Program-made: the position numbers and the translations under genes
The notes under the pieces: model-generated
Databases searched by the model: none
The model's input: the letters and a program-made list of their open reading frames with translations, nothing else
What the model was told of the DNA's origin: nothing
In this document: one piece after another, positions 35,358 to 44,443 of the stretch
Layout of the letters: every line of letters begins with the position of its first letter
Numbering within the stretch: position 1 is the first letter of the stretch
Source: Chlorobiaceae bacterium
Lineage (GTDB): Bacteria > Bacteroidota > Chlorobiia > Chlorobiales > Chlorobiaceae
DNA length: 57,437 nt
Assembly (NCBI GenBank): GCA_013334755.1
Contig: JAAXWX010000007.1
Coordinates: forward strand, 1-57,437
Direction of reading: 5' to 3'

Positions 35358-35529
35358 AATTTGCTCCTTTACAGTTAATACAATATTATATTATGAGTTA
35401 CGTTTTTTTAATCATCAAGGAAAGGGTGAAATAGATACGATAGCGAAAAAGCGTTAAACTGCAGGTTCTGCTACCATAAAAAATACACACCAAGCTTCAA
35501 ATTCCGGAACATTTTTTTACAAGAAAACA
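35358..35529 (-). promoter_or_regulatory. Probable promoter region of dsrC-led operon
   Basis: The only gap above 105 bases within the dsr cluster proper. It holds an A/T-rich partial palindrome just upstream of dsrC (about 35378-35398, AATACAATATTATATTA) and no T-tracted hairpin. The region is likely to contain a dsr promoter so that dsrC-led transcripts can exceed dsrN transcripts. No known operator was recognised. Confidence 0.45.
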
Positions 35530-36936
35530 CTATAACCGAGACCTATGCTCTCTGGCTTTATATTCACTGGCCAGAGATACGAAGGTTTCAGCCCAAAGAG
35601 GACAGGCAACAACATGCAGGTGCGCAAACGATGCAAACAGATTCCTGTATAACGCGCCATCATTTTTTCCTGTTATCCCCTCTCCCCGCATGACATCAAA
35701 CTGAAAGGAGTGAAGCCCTGCTGGCAGAAGCACCCTGGAATAATGAAATTCGTGAGCCTTTACACACTCACCCTTCCTGAACCAGGGAGAATTTTCCCTG
35801 CTTTTCAAATCAAGATATCCGTGTCCCGCAGGAGCTTCGCCAAAGCTGATCTCAAAAGGAAAAACACCCGCAAGCTGATAGCGTTTGCCTTCATAGGTGG
35901 CATTCCGGCAAAGGTAGATCAACCCGCCGCATTCAGCATAAACCGGCAAATCTCCCTCAATCCTCTCGCGCACATCCTTCAGCATCCCCTTATTTGAACT
36001 CAAAACTTCAAAGAACGATTCAGGAAAACCACCGCCGAGATAGAGTGCGTCAACATCAGGCAACGAATTCTCCTGAAGGGAGTTGATGAAGACAAGCTCT
36101 GCACCGTTGCTCCTCAACGCTTCCAGGTTTTCCGGATAATAAAAACAGAACGCCGCATCCATGAATACCCCGATCCTTACTCTTGCCGCAACATGCTTCC
36201 TGGAACTTCCTCGCCTGCGCCCGGCCATCGCTGGAGCCTCATGAAAAAGGGTAAGAAGAGCCTGCATGTCACAATAACGCTCAACCATTTCCGCCGCGCA
36301 CTGAATAAATTTCTCAGCATCAGCTGTTTCAGCGACTGTTGTCAAACCAAGATGCCTTTCCGAAATAACCAGCTCATTATCACTGGGAATCTCACCAAGT
36401 ACAGGCACGCGGCAGTACTGCTCAATTGCACGCTTCTGTTTTTCTGCGTGCCGCAAACTTTTTACCTGATTGAGTATGACTCCCCTGATATCAGCCTTGG
36501 GCGACATCACCTGCATACCCATAACCAGTGCCGCTATTCCCCTGTTCATTTTTCTGCTGTCAACCACCAGCACCACCGGAGTTTCAAGCATTCGGGCAAC
36601 TCCCGCACTGCTGTCAGAGCCATCAAGGGAGATGCCGTCATGCAGGCCATGATTGCCTTCTATGAGAGCAAGGCTTCCATTCCCGGCAGAACTCTTCGCA
36701 TGAAACAAATCAAGAGATGCCTCTCTTCCCATAAGCCAGGGATCAAGATTCGAACTCTCGGCACGACTGGCCAACCTGTGCCATTGCGGATCAATATAAT
36801 CCGGCCCTTTCTTGAAACTGCTTACAGCAATCCCCTGATTTGCAAGATGTCGTAAAATACCAAGAGTGACCGTCGTTTTGCCTGCGCTCTTATGGGGCGC
36901 AGATATCATCAGACGAGGCACCTTTACCAAATCCAT
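35530..36936 (-). CDS. dsrN: DsrN, siroheme-amidating CobB/CbiA-type enzyme
   Basis: 468-residue ATP- and glutamine-dependent amidase of the cobyrinate a,c-diamide synthase family. The N-terminal P-loop-type motif SAPHKSAGKTTVTLGIL and DYIDPQWH identify the synthetase domain. The C-terminal class I glutaminase has YAECGGLIYL as the nucleophile site. In a dsr cluster this protein is DsrN, thought to convert siroheme to siro(haem)amide for DsrAB. A role in cobalamin synthesis is the alternative, but position next to tusA and dsrC favours DsrN. Confidence 0.92.
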   Translation of the reverse strand: MDLVKVPRLMISAPHKSAGKTTVTLGILRHLANQGIAVSSFKKGPDYIDPQWHRLASRAESSNLDPWLMGREASLDLFHAKSSAGNGSLALIEGNHGLHDGISLDGSDSSAGVARMLETPVVLVVDSRKMNRGIAALVMGMQVMSPKADIRGVILNQVKSLRHAEKQKRAIEQYCRVPVLGEIPSDNELVISERHLGLTTVAETADAEKFIQCAAEMVERYCDMQALLTLFHEAPAMAGRRRGSSRKHVAARVRIGVFMDAAFCFYYPENLEALRSNGAELVFINSLQENSLPDVDALYLGGGFPESFFEVLSSNKGMLKDVRERIEGDLPVYAECGGLIYLCRNATYEGKRYQLAGVFPFEISFGEAPAGHGYLDLKSRENSPWFRKGECVKAHEFHYSRVLLPAGLHSFQFDVMRGEGITGKNDGALYRNLFASFAHLHVVACPLWAETFVSLASEYKAREHRSRL

Positions 36937-36968
36937 TTCATCTCCCCCCAGCCCTCTTCATTCTCGAG

Positions 36969-37205
36969 TTACCGTTTCCTGATAAGAAAGGTATGCACAT
37001 TCGACGCCTCGGTATGAGAAACAAGTTCATGCCCGGTACGTTTTGCCCATGATTCCATGTCATTAACTGAACCTGGATCGGTAGCGGTCATTTTCAGTAT
37101 CTCGCCACTGTTCAGTGAATCAATAGCTTTTTTTGTTTTCAGAATCGGTAAAGGACAATTCAGGCCTTCACAATTCAGCTCAAGATTGCTTGCAATTTCA
37201 CTCAT
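36969..37205 (-). CDS. tusA: TusA sulfur-transfer protein
   Basis: 78 residues with the TusA/SirA fold. The sulfur-carrying cysteine is C17 in the CPLP motif (CEGLNCPLPILKTKKAID). C12 precedes it. It accepts sulfur from a rhodanese and passes it to DsrE. It forms the rhd-tusA-dsrE2 module with the two genes upstream and lies 32 bases before dsrN. Confidence 0.96.
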   Translation of the reverse strand: MSEIASNLELNCEGLNCPLPILKTKKAIDSLNSGEILKMTATDPGSVNDMESWAKRTGHELVSHTEASNVHTFLIRKR

Positions 37206-37256
37206 AAAAACCTCCTGATGATAATTTTGTATTTACTTCAAATCTTTCAGCATCGG

Positions 37257-37730
37257 CTAAGGTCTCGGCGCCTTTTGCTCCGGACGAAGCTTTACCGTAA
37301 AATATTCGTCAGCATCTGCCTCGTCAACAAGAGTCCCGGTACTGCTCCAGAGCGGTTCTTCATAATCATTCCATCCCCTCAACCCCGTCCGCAGAGAACA
37401 AACATTTTGATAGCCCAGCAATTGCATGGATTGGACAGCAAGAGCACTACGGGAGCCTGAACGGCAAACCACCACAATTTCACGCATCCTTGCTTTCACC
37501 AACATCGGCACCGTATCCTCATAGTCCCATTCAGAGGCGGATTCAAGAATACCCCTTGGAACATTGATGGAATTCCTGATATGCAGGGTATCAAACTCAT
37601 AAGGCTCACGCACATCAAGAATAAGCAGCTCCGGATTCTCCTTCATGCGCAGGACAAGATCCCAGGGCATGATCTCCCTGACCTGAGACAAACAGTTCTG
37701 AACAAGTTCCCTGTAAGTCAGCATGGTCAT
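37257..37730 (-). CDS. Rhodanese-like sulfurtransferase
   Basis: 157 residues from ATG 37730 (ATG 37724 also possible); the longer frame to 37841 lies inside dsrE2 and is not family-like. A single rhodanese domain has LLILDVREPYEFDTLHI and the active-site loop CRSGSRS (C89). There is an N-terminal leader of about 20 residues and an acidic C-terminal extension of about 35. It transfers sulfane sulfur from a low-molecular-weight persulfide to TusA. It lies between dsrE2 (10 bases) and tusA (51 bases). Confidence 0.93.
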   Translation of the reverse strand: MTMLTYRELVQNCLSQVREIMPWDLVLRMKENPELLILDVREPYEFDTLHIRNSINVPRGILESASEWDYEDTVPMLVKARMREIVVVCRSGSRSALAVQSMQLLGYQNVCSLRTGLRGWNDYEEPLWSSTGTLVDEADADEYFTVKLRPEQKAPRP

Positions 37731-37740
37731 CAATTTTTTT

Positions 37741-38250
37741 TCAGATAAAGAGTGAAATATCAGCGTCGGCCGCATACTCAAGAAAGGTTGCCGCACCGCC
37801 ATATTCAACGCCGTCAATGAACTCCTCCTTTTCAAATCCAAAAACCTCCATGGTCATCTGGCAGGCAATAAAGCGTACACCGAACTCCTGGCACATACCC
37901 CGAAGTTGCTCGATTGTGGCCACGCCTTTTTTCTTGAAGGTCTCCTTCATCAACATGGTTGCCATGTTATCAAAACCGGGAATATTACCGGAGATAACAT
38001 TCGGTACCGGCCAGTTGATTGACTGGAAATCCTTGCTGCCGAAGGGCATTTTCATCGGCATGGCCGGATTTGTGTGAGGAGATACTTTGGCATCAATCTC
38101 CTTTTTAAGCAATGGCAACCCATAAAAAGTAAAAAAAATAACAGCTTCCATATCCATAGCCGCAGCAGTTGATGCCAGAATGAACGGAGGATATGCCCAG
38201 TCAAGTGTTCCCTGGGATGCAATGATTGCAAGTTTTTTTGTATCAGCCAT
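37741..38250 (-). CDS. dsrE2: DsrE2 sulfur-transfer protein
   Basis: 169 residues of the DsrE/DsrF-like family, DsrE2A type. Conserved features are LAIIASQGTLDWAYPPFILA, FFTFYGLPLL, and a pair of cysteines, C120 (RGMCQEFG) and C130 (IACQMTMEVFG). It starts the dsrE2-rhd-tusA module that feeds sulfur into DsrEFH. Two short hydrophobic segments are visible, consistent with reported membrane association of DsrE2. It lies 110 bases after the DUF1634-like gene. Confidence 0.93.
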   Translation of the reverse strand: MADTKKLAIIASQGTLDWAYPPFILASTAAAMDMEAVIFFTFYGLPLLKKEIDAKVSPHTNPAMPMKMPFGSKDFQSINWPVPNVISGNIPGFDNMATMLMKETFKKKGVATIEQLRGMCQEFGVRFIACQMTMEVFGFEKEEFIDGVEYGGAATFLEYAADADISLFI

Positions 38251-38360
38251 AACTCCTCAATTTTTTCGATTACGAGTTTCTGAAAGAAGAACTATAAAAA
38301 TATTCCGGCAAAATGTTCGTCACCAGCAAAAAATGCAGTGGAAGACTAGTTGACGGATAA

Positions 38361-38774
38361 TCAATGGCCTCCGGAAACTATTCCCGCTGCAGCAAAAACA
38401 AGTACCAGTACCTGAAGCAATGTCATAACTGCATAAATCATATCTTTTTCCTTCAAAAAAAGAGGAATGATAACAACAAGGCAGAGCATCGTTACCGATG
38501 AAAGATAGACGACAGAGGCATAACTGAGAACATCTCCCCGGCCCAATTGATAAATCCAGTCCCAACCGGAAGGAACAGGAACAATCTTGTGTAATTCAGC
38601 AGCCCGAAGATGCCAGTGCAAGGCTACCTCAGAAGGAGAAACCGTGGAGGGAAGCAATTGAAAAACATAAACAAGATATCCTGCTACAACAAAGATTATT
38701 CCCAAAGTAGAGGTCCAGGAGAGCACAGTGGCATAAGTCAACTGAATCCTGTTTGCGTGAAGCTGTTGTTTCAT
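38361..38774 (-). CDS. DUF1634-like three-helix membrane protein
   Basis: About 137 residues from ATG 38774 (an in-frame ATG at 38798 inside tauE is less likely). Three hydrophobic helices lie at about residues 22-44, 82-105 and 112-135; FLKEKDMIYAVMTLLQVLVL before the last helix matches the DUF1634 pattern. Such proteins often sit next to a TauE/SafE permease, as here, where the two are 13 bases apart. Probably a small partner of the exporter; the function is not established. Confidence 0.65.
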   Translation of the reverse strand: MKQQLHANRIQLTYATVLSWTSTLGIIFVVAGYLVYVFQLLPSTVSPSEVALHWHLRAAELHKIVPVPSGWDWIYQLGRGDVLSYASVVYLSSVTMLCLVVIIPLFLKEKDMIYAVMTLLQVLVLVFAAAGIVSGGH

Positions 38775-38787
38775 GGTGCAATTATCG

Positions 38788-39744
38788 TCAGATTCCAAAT
38801 CCTTTTAAAAGAGCCCTCATTCCGGCGGCAGCAAGGAGGGTGATAACAAGTTTCCTCACCACACTGGTGTGAACCTTTGTCAGAAGTCTGGCGCCAATTT
38901 TTGTACCGAGCATCATACCCGCAACGGATGGCACTGCAATCAGGGGAAGAACTGCACCCTTATGCAGGTAGACCCATGCTGCAGCAGTATCATTGACAGA
39001 GAGTACAAAAATGCTTGTCGCCACGGAGACTCTCAGCGGAGCACCAAGAACCAGGTTGAATACCGGCACATTTGCCCAACCGGCGCCAAGCCCGAACATT
39101 CCTGCCATAAATCCAATCACAATAAAAAGAAAGAGGCCAACTGGTGTGCGATGAATCTGCCAACTGACATCTTTTTTAAGATGTTCATCGTAATAGATTC
39201 CATAGATATGCAATATCCTGGAAAGCGTATCCGGTTCAGATATTTCAGGATAGGCCGAATTTTTTGAAAGCAGCATGATCACTGAAATACCAAGAATTGC
39301 CGTTCCAAGAGATAACTGCACCATATTTTCCGGCATTGCAAGGCCGACCATGGCACCGGCTATTGAACTGATGGAGGCGATCAGCGCCATCGAAAGAGCC
39401 AGTTTAAGATTGGCCAATCCCTTTTTCAGAAGAGGAGCGCCTGCTGAAAGCGCTCCGGAAAGCGCCACAAGCAGTCCCGCACCCCGCACAAAGTCAATAT
39501 GAAAAGGGAAGAAACTGCTGACAATCGGAACAAAGAGCACTCCCCCTCCGACCCCGGCGATAACTGCGATGATGCCCAGAAAAAAAGAGAAGACAAAAAG
39601 CGCAATTTCCCAAATCCACCACTCCGTTTGTACAGGAGGCTGAGATTGTGCCGCAAAAGCCACTGCCGGCAAAAAAAGCAGCATGCCGGCAAGCAGGGTA
39701 AGGAAAAAACCGGAGCCAATTGATCTATAACAACTTTGATTCAT
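38788..39744 (-). CDS. TauE/SafE family sulfite/sulfonate permease
   Basis: About 318 residues from ATG 39744, 7 bases after the molybdoenzyme stop (an in-frame ATG at 39783 would overlap it). An N-terminal signal-like helix ends in AFAAQS. About eight membrane helices follow, with the internal-repeat motif GVGGGVLFVPI and GLGAGWANVPVFNLVLGAP of the family. By family it exports or imports sulfur oxyanions. Its place between a sulfite-oxidising-type enzyme and dsrE2 makes export of sulfite or sulfate the best guess. Confidence 0.88.
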   Translation of the reverse strand: MNQSCYRSIGSGFFLTLLAGMLLFLPAVAFAAQSQPPVQTEWWIWEIALFVFSFFLGIIAVIAGVGGGVLFVPIVSSFFPFHIDFVRGAGLLVALSGALSAGAPLLKKGLANLKLALSMALIASISSIAGAMVGLAMPENMVQLSLGTAILGISVIMLLSKNSAYPEISEPDTLSRILHIYGIYYDEHLKKDVSWQIHRTPVGLFLFIVIGFMAGMFGLGAGWANVPVFNLVLGAPLRVSVATSIFVLSVNDTAAAWVYLHKGAVLPLIAVPSVAGMMLGTKIGARLLTKVHTSVVRKLVITLLAAAGMRALLKGFGI

Positions 39745-39751
39745 CGCTCTG

Positions 39752-42619
39752 TCAGGGTTTTGAAATATAGAAGGTCTTTTCATCAGGCCTGAACGGACGA
39801 TTCATCCAGAGAGGACGGCGAAGACCGCCAGGCCCCGGCGCAGGCCTGGTCATAGCAAGCCACTCCTTGTAAATCTGGTGTGAACGATCTGTATCGACAA
39901 AAACATCACCGTAACGATCCTCCTCATGCGCTTTTTCGATACGCACCTTCTGGTGCCAGCAGTGCATGCCACTGATAGGATCAGGGTGAACCGGGAACGT
40001 GATGTTCTGGTGCACACCTCCGTCAGACCAGAAAATTCTCGATGAATCGGGATCGCTGCTCTCGTAGGGTTCAATGCTCTCATCAACACGCATTTTCCAT
40101 TTACCGCTTCCTTCATGCTTGATCTGCACCCTGTTGGTCGACCAACGGTTAGCCGCCGGATCCTGTTCACGACGCCATCGACCGATATGATGTGAGCAGG
40201 CCAGCACTCCGGGCCGTATGCCTTCAGTTACCCATGCCCGGTTTATGAAAAAGCCGATATCAGTATTGACCCTGATGAGATCTCCATCTTCAAAACCGAG
40301 ACTCTTTGCATCTGCAGCATTGATCCAGACTGGATTACGATGCGCAATCTCGGCAAGCCATTTAGCATTGCCGGAACGGGAGTGAATCAGGACAGGAAGA
40401 CGAAAAGTAGGAACAAGCACAAATTCCCCTTTACTCCGGTTCATGATCTCCTGGTGCACGTGACTTTTGATGTAGCCGGGAAGTCTATACTCAGGCCACT
40501 TCCAGTCGACCATCGTCCGGGAATAAAGTTCCTGTTTGCGCGATGGAGTAGGAAAGCCGATTCGATTGGCGCCTTTAACCTGAACACCGACTGATTTTCC
40601 GTTTTTGGTTATAAGGCCTGTCTCAGGCTGCACGGTTGACCCTTGCATATCAGCCTCCGACAAAGTTCTTTCATTAACCTTGTATACGTTGCTTTCAACT
40701 TCGTATGCACCGTATTTCTGCATGTATTCCAATGCTGAAATTCCCTCTTTGGCCGCCGTTTCCGGCAGACCGGGAACACGCTCAAAAATATAGCGGTAAT
40801 ACTCCTCAATCGTGATTTTTTCACCAGGTCGGTATGGCGACATGCAATACTGCTTTATACCGAGGCTTCCATCAGGATCAATCCGCCAGGTAAGCTCAAT
40901 CCAGAACTCATCCTCTTCCCACACCTCGCCGGTATTTGCCTGCCAGGTGTATTCCACCGGATGCCCCATCTTTGCGTGAGCAACACGAAGAACCGGCTGA
41001 CGGAAAGCAATCCACTTGCCAGCATGGGTTTCGTAACTGATAATATCATGTCGTTCAGCAGAATGACCCATCGGCAGGACATAGTCGGCAAAATAGGCTG
41101 TTTCACTCCACGTAGGAGTTAGTGCGGCATGCAAACCGATTTTTGATTCATCTTCCAGCGCCTCAATCCAAGAGAACCCATCAGGATAGGTCCAGACGGG
41201 ATTGAACACCCTGGTAAAATAGACATCAAGTTTGCCTCGACCCTCCTTAAGAAAATGGGGCAGCAGGAAGCTCATTTCAAAATGAGCCAGAGGATACTCA
41301 TCAGGCAAGTGAAGTGTATTCCAGAACGTCTGTAGTTTTGGCTTGGCATGAACATCAGGGTGGAACTTGTTCCAGGCACTTGGTGACGTACCGCCGGGAG
41401 TACCAACACTGCCTGTCAAAACATTGAGAAAATGGAGCGTACGCGATACTTCCCATCCGCCAAGATTTCCACTGCTGGCACTTCGCCATACATGTGTTGC
41501 AAAATTGGTCCCGGCCTCGCCTATTTTGCGGGCAACTTCGATAATCGTTCCAGCCTTGACACCACTCTCTTTTTCAGCAAAATCGGGAGTGTATGAGCTA
41601 TACTCTTTTTTGAGTGCCTCAATGAACTCTTCAAAGGTTACAGGAGTGTCTTGATAATCCTGCTGCAGATACTCTTTCCAGTTCACCCAATTTTCAAGGT
41701 AGTCACGGTTGTAGAGCCCTTCGTCAAGAATCACTTTTGCCATGGCAAGCAGTACCGCTGACTCACTGCCCGGATAACTTGGCATCCAGTAGTCCGACAT
41801 GCTTGCTGTGTTTGAAAGACGGGGATCGAGTACGGCAAGTTTTGCCCCTTTCATTCTGGCCTCAACAATGCGCTGGGCATGAGGATTGAAATAGTGACCC
41901 GACTCAAGATGGGCACTTACCAGAAGCATGAATTTAGCATTGGTGTAGTCGGGCGACGGGCGATCCAGTCCTTCCCAGATAGCATATCCAAAACGTGCAC
42001 CTGATGAACAAATATTGGTGTGGCTGTTATGACCATCTACATTCCATGCCCTGAGCACCCACTCCATGAACCCTTCATGGCCGGGACGACCGACATGGTA
42101 GGAAATTTCGTTATTACGACCCTCCTGTATGGCCTTGCGCATTCTTCCCGCAATGTCATCCAGCACACTATCCCAGCTTACCCGATCCCATTTGCCACCA
42201 CCTCTTTTTCCCGATCGTTTCATTGGATAAAGCACCCTGTCAGTATCCTCAATCTGGTTGAGGGTTGCAGGACCTTTGGCACAGTTTCTTCCACGACTTG
42301 CCGGATGGTATGGATTCCCGACCAGCTTGCGCATCGTCATGCTTTCTTTATCAACATAGGCAAGAAGTCCGCAACCAGCCTCACAGTTAAAACAGGCTGT
42401 TGGAATCAGCATATACTCTTTCGACTTGCGCTCAGGCCAGCTTTTCGAATCATATTCCACCCAATTGTCCCACTGATCGGGAGGCGGACAATTAACCTGT
42501 GCGCCATCTACAGCAGCACTTTTCGTTGCAGGGCCACTCCCCTCAGCATGAAGATCAGCGATCAGATGCAATTTCTCTGCTATCGTTTCTATAACCGTTG
42601 GTTTATGGGTATAACTCAT
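39752..42619 (-). CDS. soeA: Molybdopterin oxidoreductase, SoeA/polysulfide-reductase-like (PSRLC3-type) catalytic subunit
   Basis: 955-residue DMSO-reductase-family protein. N-terminal [4Fe-4S] cysteines lie in ACFNCEAGCG and GRNCAKGPATLNQ. The likely molybdenum ligand is the Cys of NICSSGARFG. The C-terminal dinucleotide-binding domain begins around FVLVPTFRLPVLIHSRSGNAKW. No twin-arginine signal is seen, so it should act in the cytoplasm, as SoeA does for oxidation of sulfite to sulfate. GSB enzymes of this type have been called polysulfide reductase-like complex 3. It follows its fused B/C subunit by 18 bases. Polysulfide or thiosulfate reductase activity cannot be excluded from sequence alone. 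Confidence 0.82.
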   Translation of the reverse strand: MSYTHKPTVIETIAEKLHLIADLHAEGSGPATKSAAVDGAQVNCPPPDQWDNWVEYDSKSWPERKSKEYMLIPTACFNCEAGCGLLAYVDKESMTMRKLVGNPYHPASRGRNCAKGPATLNQIEDTDRVLYPMKRSGKRGGGKWDRVSWDSVLDDIAGRMRKAIQEGRNNEISYHVGRPGHEGFMEWVLRAWNVDGHNSHTNICSSGARFGYAIWEGLDRPSPDYTNAKFMLLVSAHLESGHYFNPHAQRIVEARMKGAKLAVLDPRLSNTASMSDYWMPSYPGSESAVLLAMAKVILDEGLYNRDYLENWVNWKEYLQQDYQDTPVTFEEFIEALKKEYSSYTPDFAEKESGVKAGTIIEVARKIGEAGTNFATHVWRSASSGNLGGWEVSRTLHFLNVLTGSVGTPGGTSPSAWNKFHPDVHAKPKLQTFWNTLHLPDEYPLAHFEMSFLLPHFLKEGRGKLDVYFTRVFNPVWTYPDGFSWIEALEDESKIGLHAALTPTWSETAYFADYVLPMGHSAERHDIISYETHAGKWIAFRQPVLRVAHAKMGHPVEYTWQANTGEVWEEDEFWIELTWRIDPDGSLGIKQYCMSPYRPGEKITIEEYYRYIFERVPGLPETAAKEGISALEYMQKYGAYEVESNVYKVNERTLSEADMQGSTVQPETGLITKNGKSVGVQVKGANRIGFPTPSRKQELYSRTMVDWKWPEYRLPGYIKSHVHQEIMNRSKGEFVLVPTFRLPVLIHSRSGNAKWLAEIAHRNPVWINAADAKSLGFEDGDLIRVNTDIGFFINRAWVTEGIRPGVLACSHHIGRWRREQDPAANRWSTNRVQIKHEGSGKWKMRVDESIEPYESSDPDSSRIFWSDGGVHQNITFPVHPDPISGMHCWHQKVRIEKAHEEDRYGDVFVDTDRSHQIYKEWLAMTRPAPGPGGLRRPLWMNRPFRPDEKTFYISKP

Positions 42620-42637
42620 ATTTACTCCAGCACTTGA

Positions 42638-44188
42638 TTAACTTAACGGAACTGTTTGCGGCGCATGAATCCAGACTTTTTCGGTGTAGAAGACACCACA
42701 AAGTCCAAAAATGGCGGCTACGGCAAGCATTAAAGGAGAGGAAAGAGCCATACACAACAACAGTGGTAGCACATTTCCCGCAATGAAACTGCCAAACCAG
42801 AACTGCTTCTTCAGAGATCCATGCAGAATGACCTCAGCAGCGCGTTCCGCATACTTTGAGGGATGCCTGCCATAGAGTTCAGAAAGCATGACAAGGATGT
42901 GGAGTATAAAACCGCCCGCAAGCGCTGGCCTTAATATTTCAAAAAGGTCAGGAGCACTGGAGGTCAGCACGCCAAGAACAAGCATCGCAGAACCTCCTGC
43001 AAGCAGCGAGTTCAGAAACATGTGCAACAGAAGCATCGGGCTTTGCCAGAAGTCTCTCCCCTTTGCTGACCCAAAAAGGAATGCCGTATAGATGGCCGTC
43101 AACAGTGCAAAAAGCGATCCACACCACAACGATATTGTTTCGAGAAGAGGCAACTGAAAATATTTTGCTACTCCCCACAAAGCAAGAAAAGCACCAAATC
43201 CGGCAATCGTCAAACCGCCCTTTACAAGCCATGAACTGAATTGCGGGCGGAGCATCACCGAGGAAAAGCGCTCTGGACGATCAAGATCCTTGACAAGAAA
43301 TCCTCCCGTAAGAGCAAGAAAAAGAAGAGATGTCGCCCATATGGCCCATTGCAGAGAATCTGACAGGGAGTATACCAAGAGCGTTTGCAACACAAACATC
43401 AGTAAAAACAATCCAGAAGCAACAGCCTTCGACCAGACATATGCGGGAACTTCCCAGCCCCAGACAACACCCTTTGACGGAGTATCATACACCTTTCTGG
43501 CCTTTGGTTTTCCATCGATTCCAGATGATGGAAGCAATTTTTTTGCAGGTTTGACAAAATGCTTACCTGCAAAATGGCCAACTCCGCGAGACTGCTCACT
43601 CCAGAGATAACCGTTGACTTCCGAAACCTCAAGTGGATCCAGTGAAGCCCCATCTCCATTGATATAATAAAGCTTGGGAGATGTGCCTTTTTCCGGCTTT
43701 CGCACCATAGTCTGCTCTTTCGCCACAAGCAGAGCTATTGGACTTCTGGGATCGTCAAGATCACCGGCAACAATCGCCTGCTGCGGACAAATCGAAACAC
43801 AGGCAGGCTTGAGTCCAACCTCTTTGCGATGAGCGCAATAATTACATTTCGCAGAGGTGTGAGTCTCTGGATCCATATAGAGCGCGCCGTAAGGACATGC
43901 CTGGGAACAGGCTTTACAGCCGATACAGCGACGCTGGTCAAAATCAACAATCCCATCATCACGTCGGTGCAGAGCCTCTACCGGACAAATATCAACACAG
44001 GGTGGTTCAGCGCAATGATTGCAGCGGAGAACAGTAAAATATCTTCTGCTGTCAGGAAAAGTACCCTTTTCAACATATTTAACCCAGGTACGATTTACAC
44101 CGAGAGGCACCTGGTTTTCGGATTTGCATGCTACCGTGCACGCATGACATCCGATACATTTCCGGGCATCAATAACAAAACCGTAATT
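42638..44188 (-). CDS. Fused iron-sulfur (B) and NrfD-like membrane (C) subunit of the Soe/Psr-like complex
   Basis: Residues about 1-200 (starting MNYGFVIDARKCIGCHACT at ATG 44188) are a PsrB/NrfC-type ferredoxin with four clusters: CIGCHACTVAC, CNHCAEPPCVDICP, CIGCKACSQACP and CNYCAHR...CVSICP. A linker of about 60 residues follows. Residues about 265-515 are an NrfD/PsrC-type anchor of about eight helices. It has no export signal at the N-terminus, so the ferredoxin part is cytoplasmic like the A subunit. In other bacteria (SoeB, SoeC) these are separate proteins. It precedes soeA by 18 bases and is led by a region holding the shared 20-bp element. Confidence 0.88.
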   Translation of the reverse strand, partial: NYGFVIDARKCIGCHACTVACKSENQVPLGVNRTWVKYVEKGTFPDSRRYFTVLRCNHCAEPPCVDICPVEALHRRDDGIVDFDQRRCIGCKACSQACPYGALYMDPETHTSAKCNYCAHRKEVGLKPACVSICPQQAIVAGDLDDPRSPIALLVAKEQTMVRKPEKGTSPKLYYINGDGASLDPLEVSEVNGYLWSEQSRGVGHFAGKHFVKPAKKLLPSSGIDGKPKARKVYDTPSKGVVWGWEVPAYVWSKAVASGLFLLMFVLQTLLVYSLSDSLQWAIWATSLLFLALTGGFLVKDLDRPERFSSVMLRPQFSSWLVKGGLTIAGFGAFLALWGVAKYFQLPLLETISLWCGSLFALLTAIYTAFLFGSAKGRDFWQSPMLLLHMFLNSLLAGGSAMLVLGVLTSSAPDLFEILRPALAGGFILHILVMLSELYGRHPSKYAERAAEVILHGSLKKQFWFGSFIAGNVLPLLLCMALSSPLMLAVAAIFGLCGVFYTEKVWIHAPQTVPLS

Positions 44189-44332
44189 CATAGAGTGGTT
44201 TGCTCTAAATAATTGCAAGACACTTGACCGGAAAAATCAGACCAAGCATGACTTCATAAAATATAATCGGGAACAAAGCGCAGACGAAAGGAAAATATAA
44301 TATTCTAATGGGTCATAAGATAAATATTATAT

Positions 44333-44352
44333 AACCATATAACTAAAAGGTT
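44333..44352. promoter_or_regulatory. Shared 20-bp element, copy 1 (upstream of soe-like operon)
   Basis: AACC-ATATAACTAAAA-GGTT, an imperfect inverted repeat centred about 155 bases upstream of the fused soeBC-like gene. Its sequence matches copies at 46090-46109 and 47561-47580, including the central TAYARCTAWA. The surrounding 225-base gap (44189-44443) is A/T-rich and has no other recognised feature. Confidence 0.55.
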
Positions 44353-44443
44353 GTTATAAATATTCAAAAAATATTGAAATTTTCCCAAAAATATCATCTA
44401 TAAAAAAGTCATCTGGTCGATTTTTGATGACAGCGGTGCGTAA

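Noticed and set aside
38290-38312. AACTATAAAAATATTCC stretch upstream of dsrE2
   Set aside because: Looks a little like the core of the putative operator but lacks AACC at the required distance and the right half.
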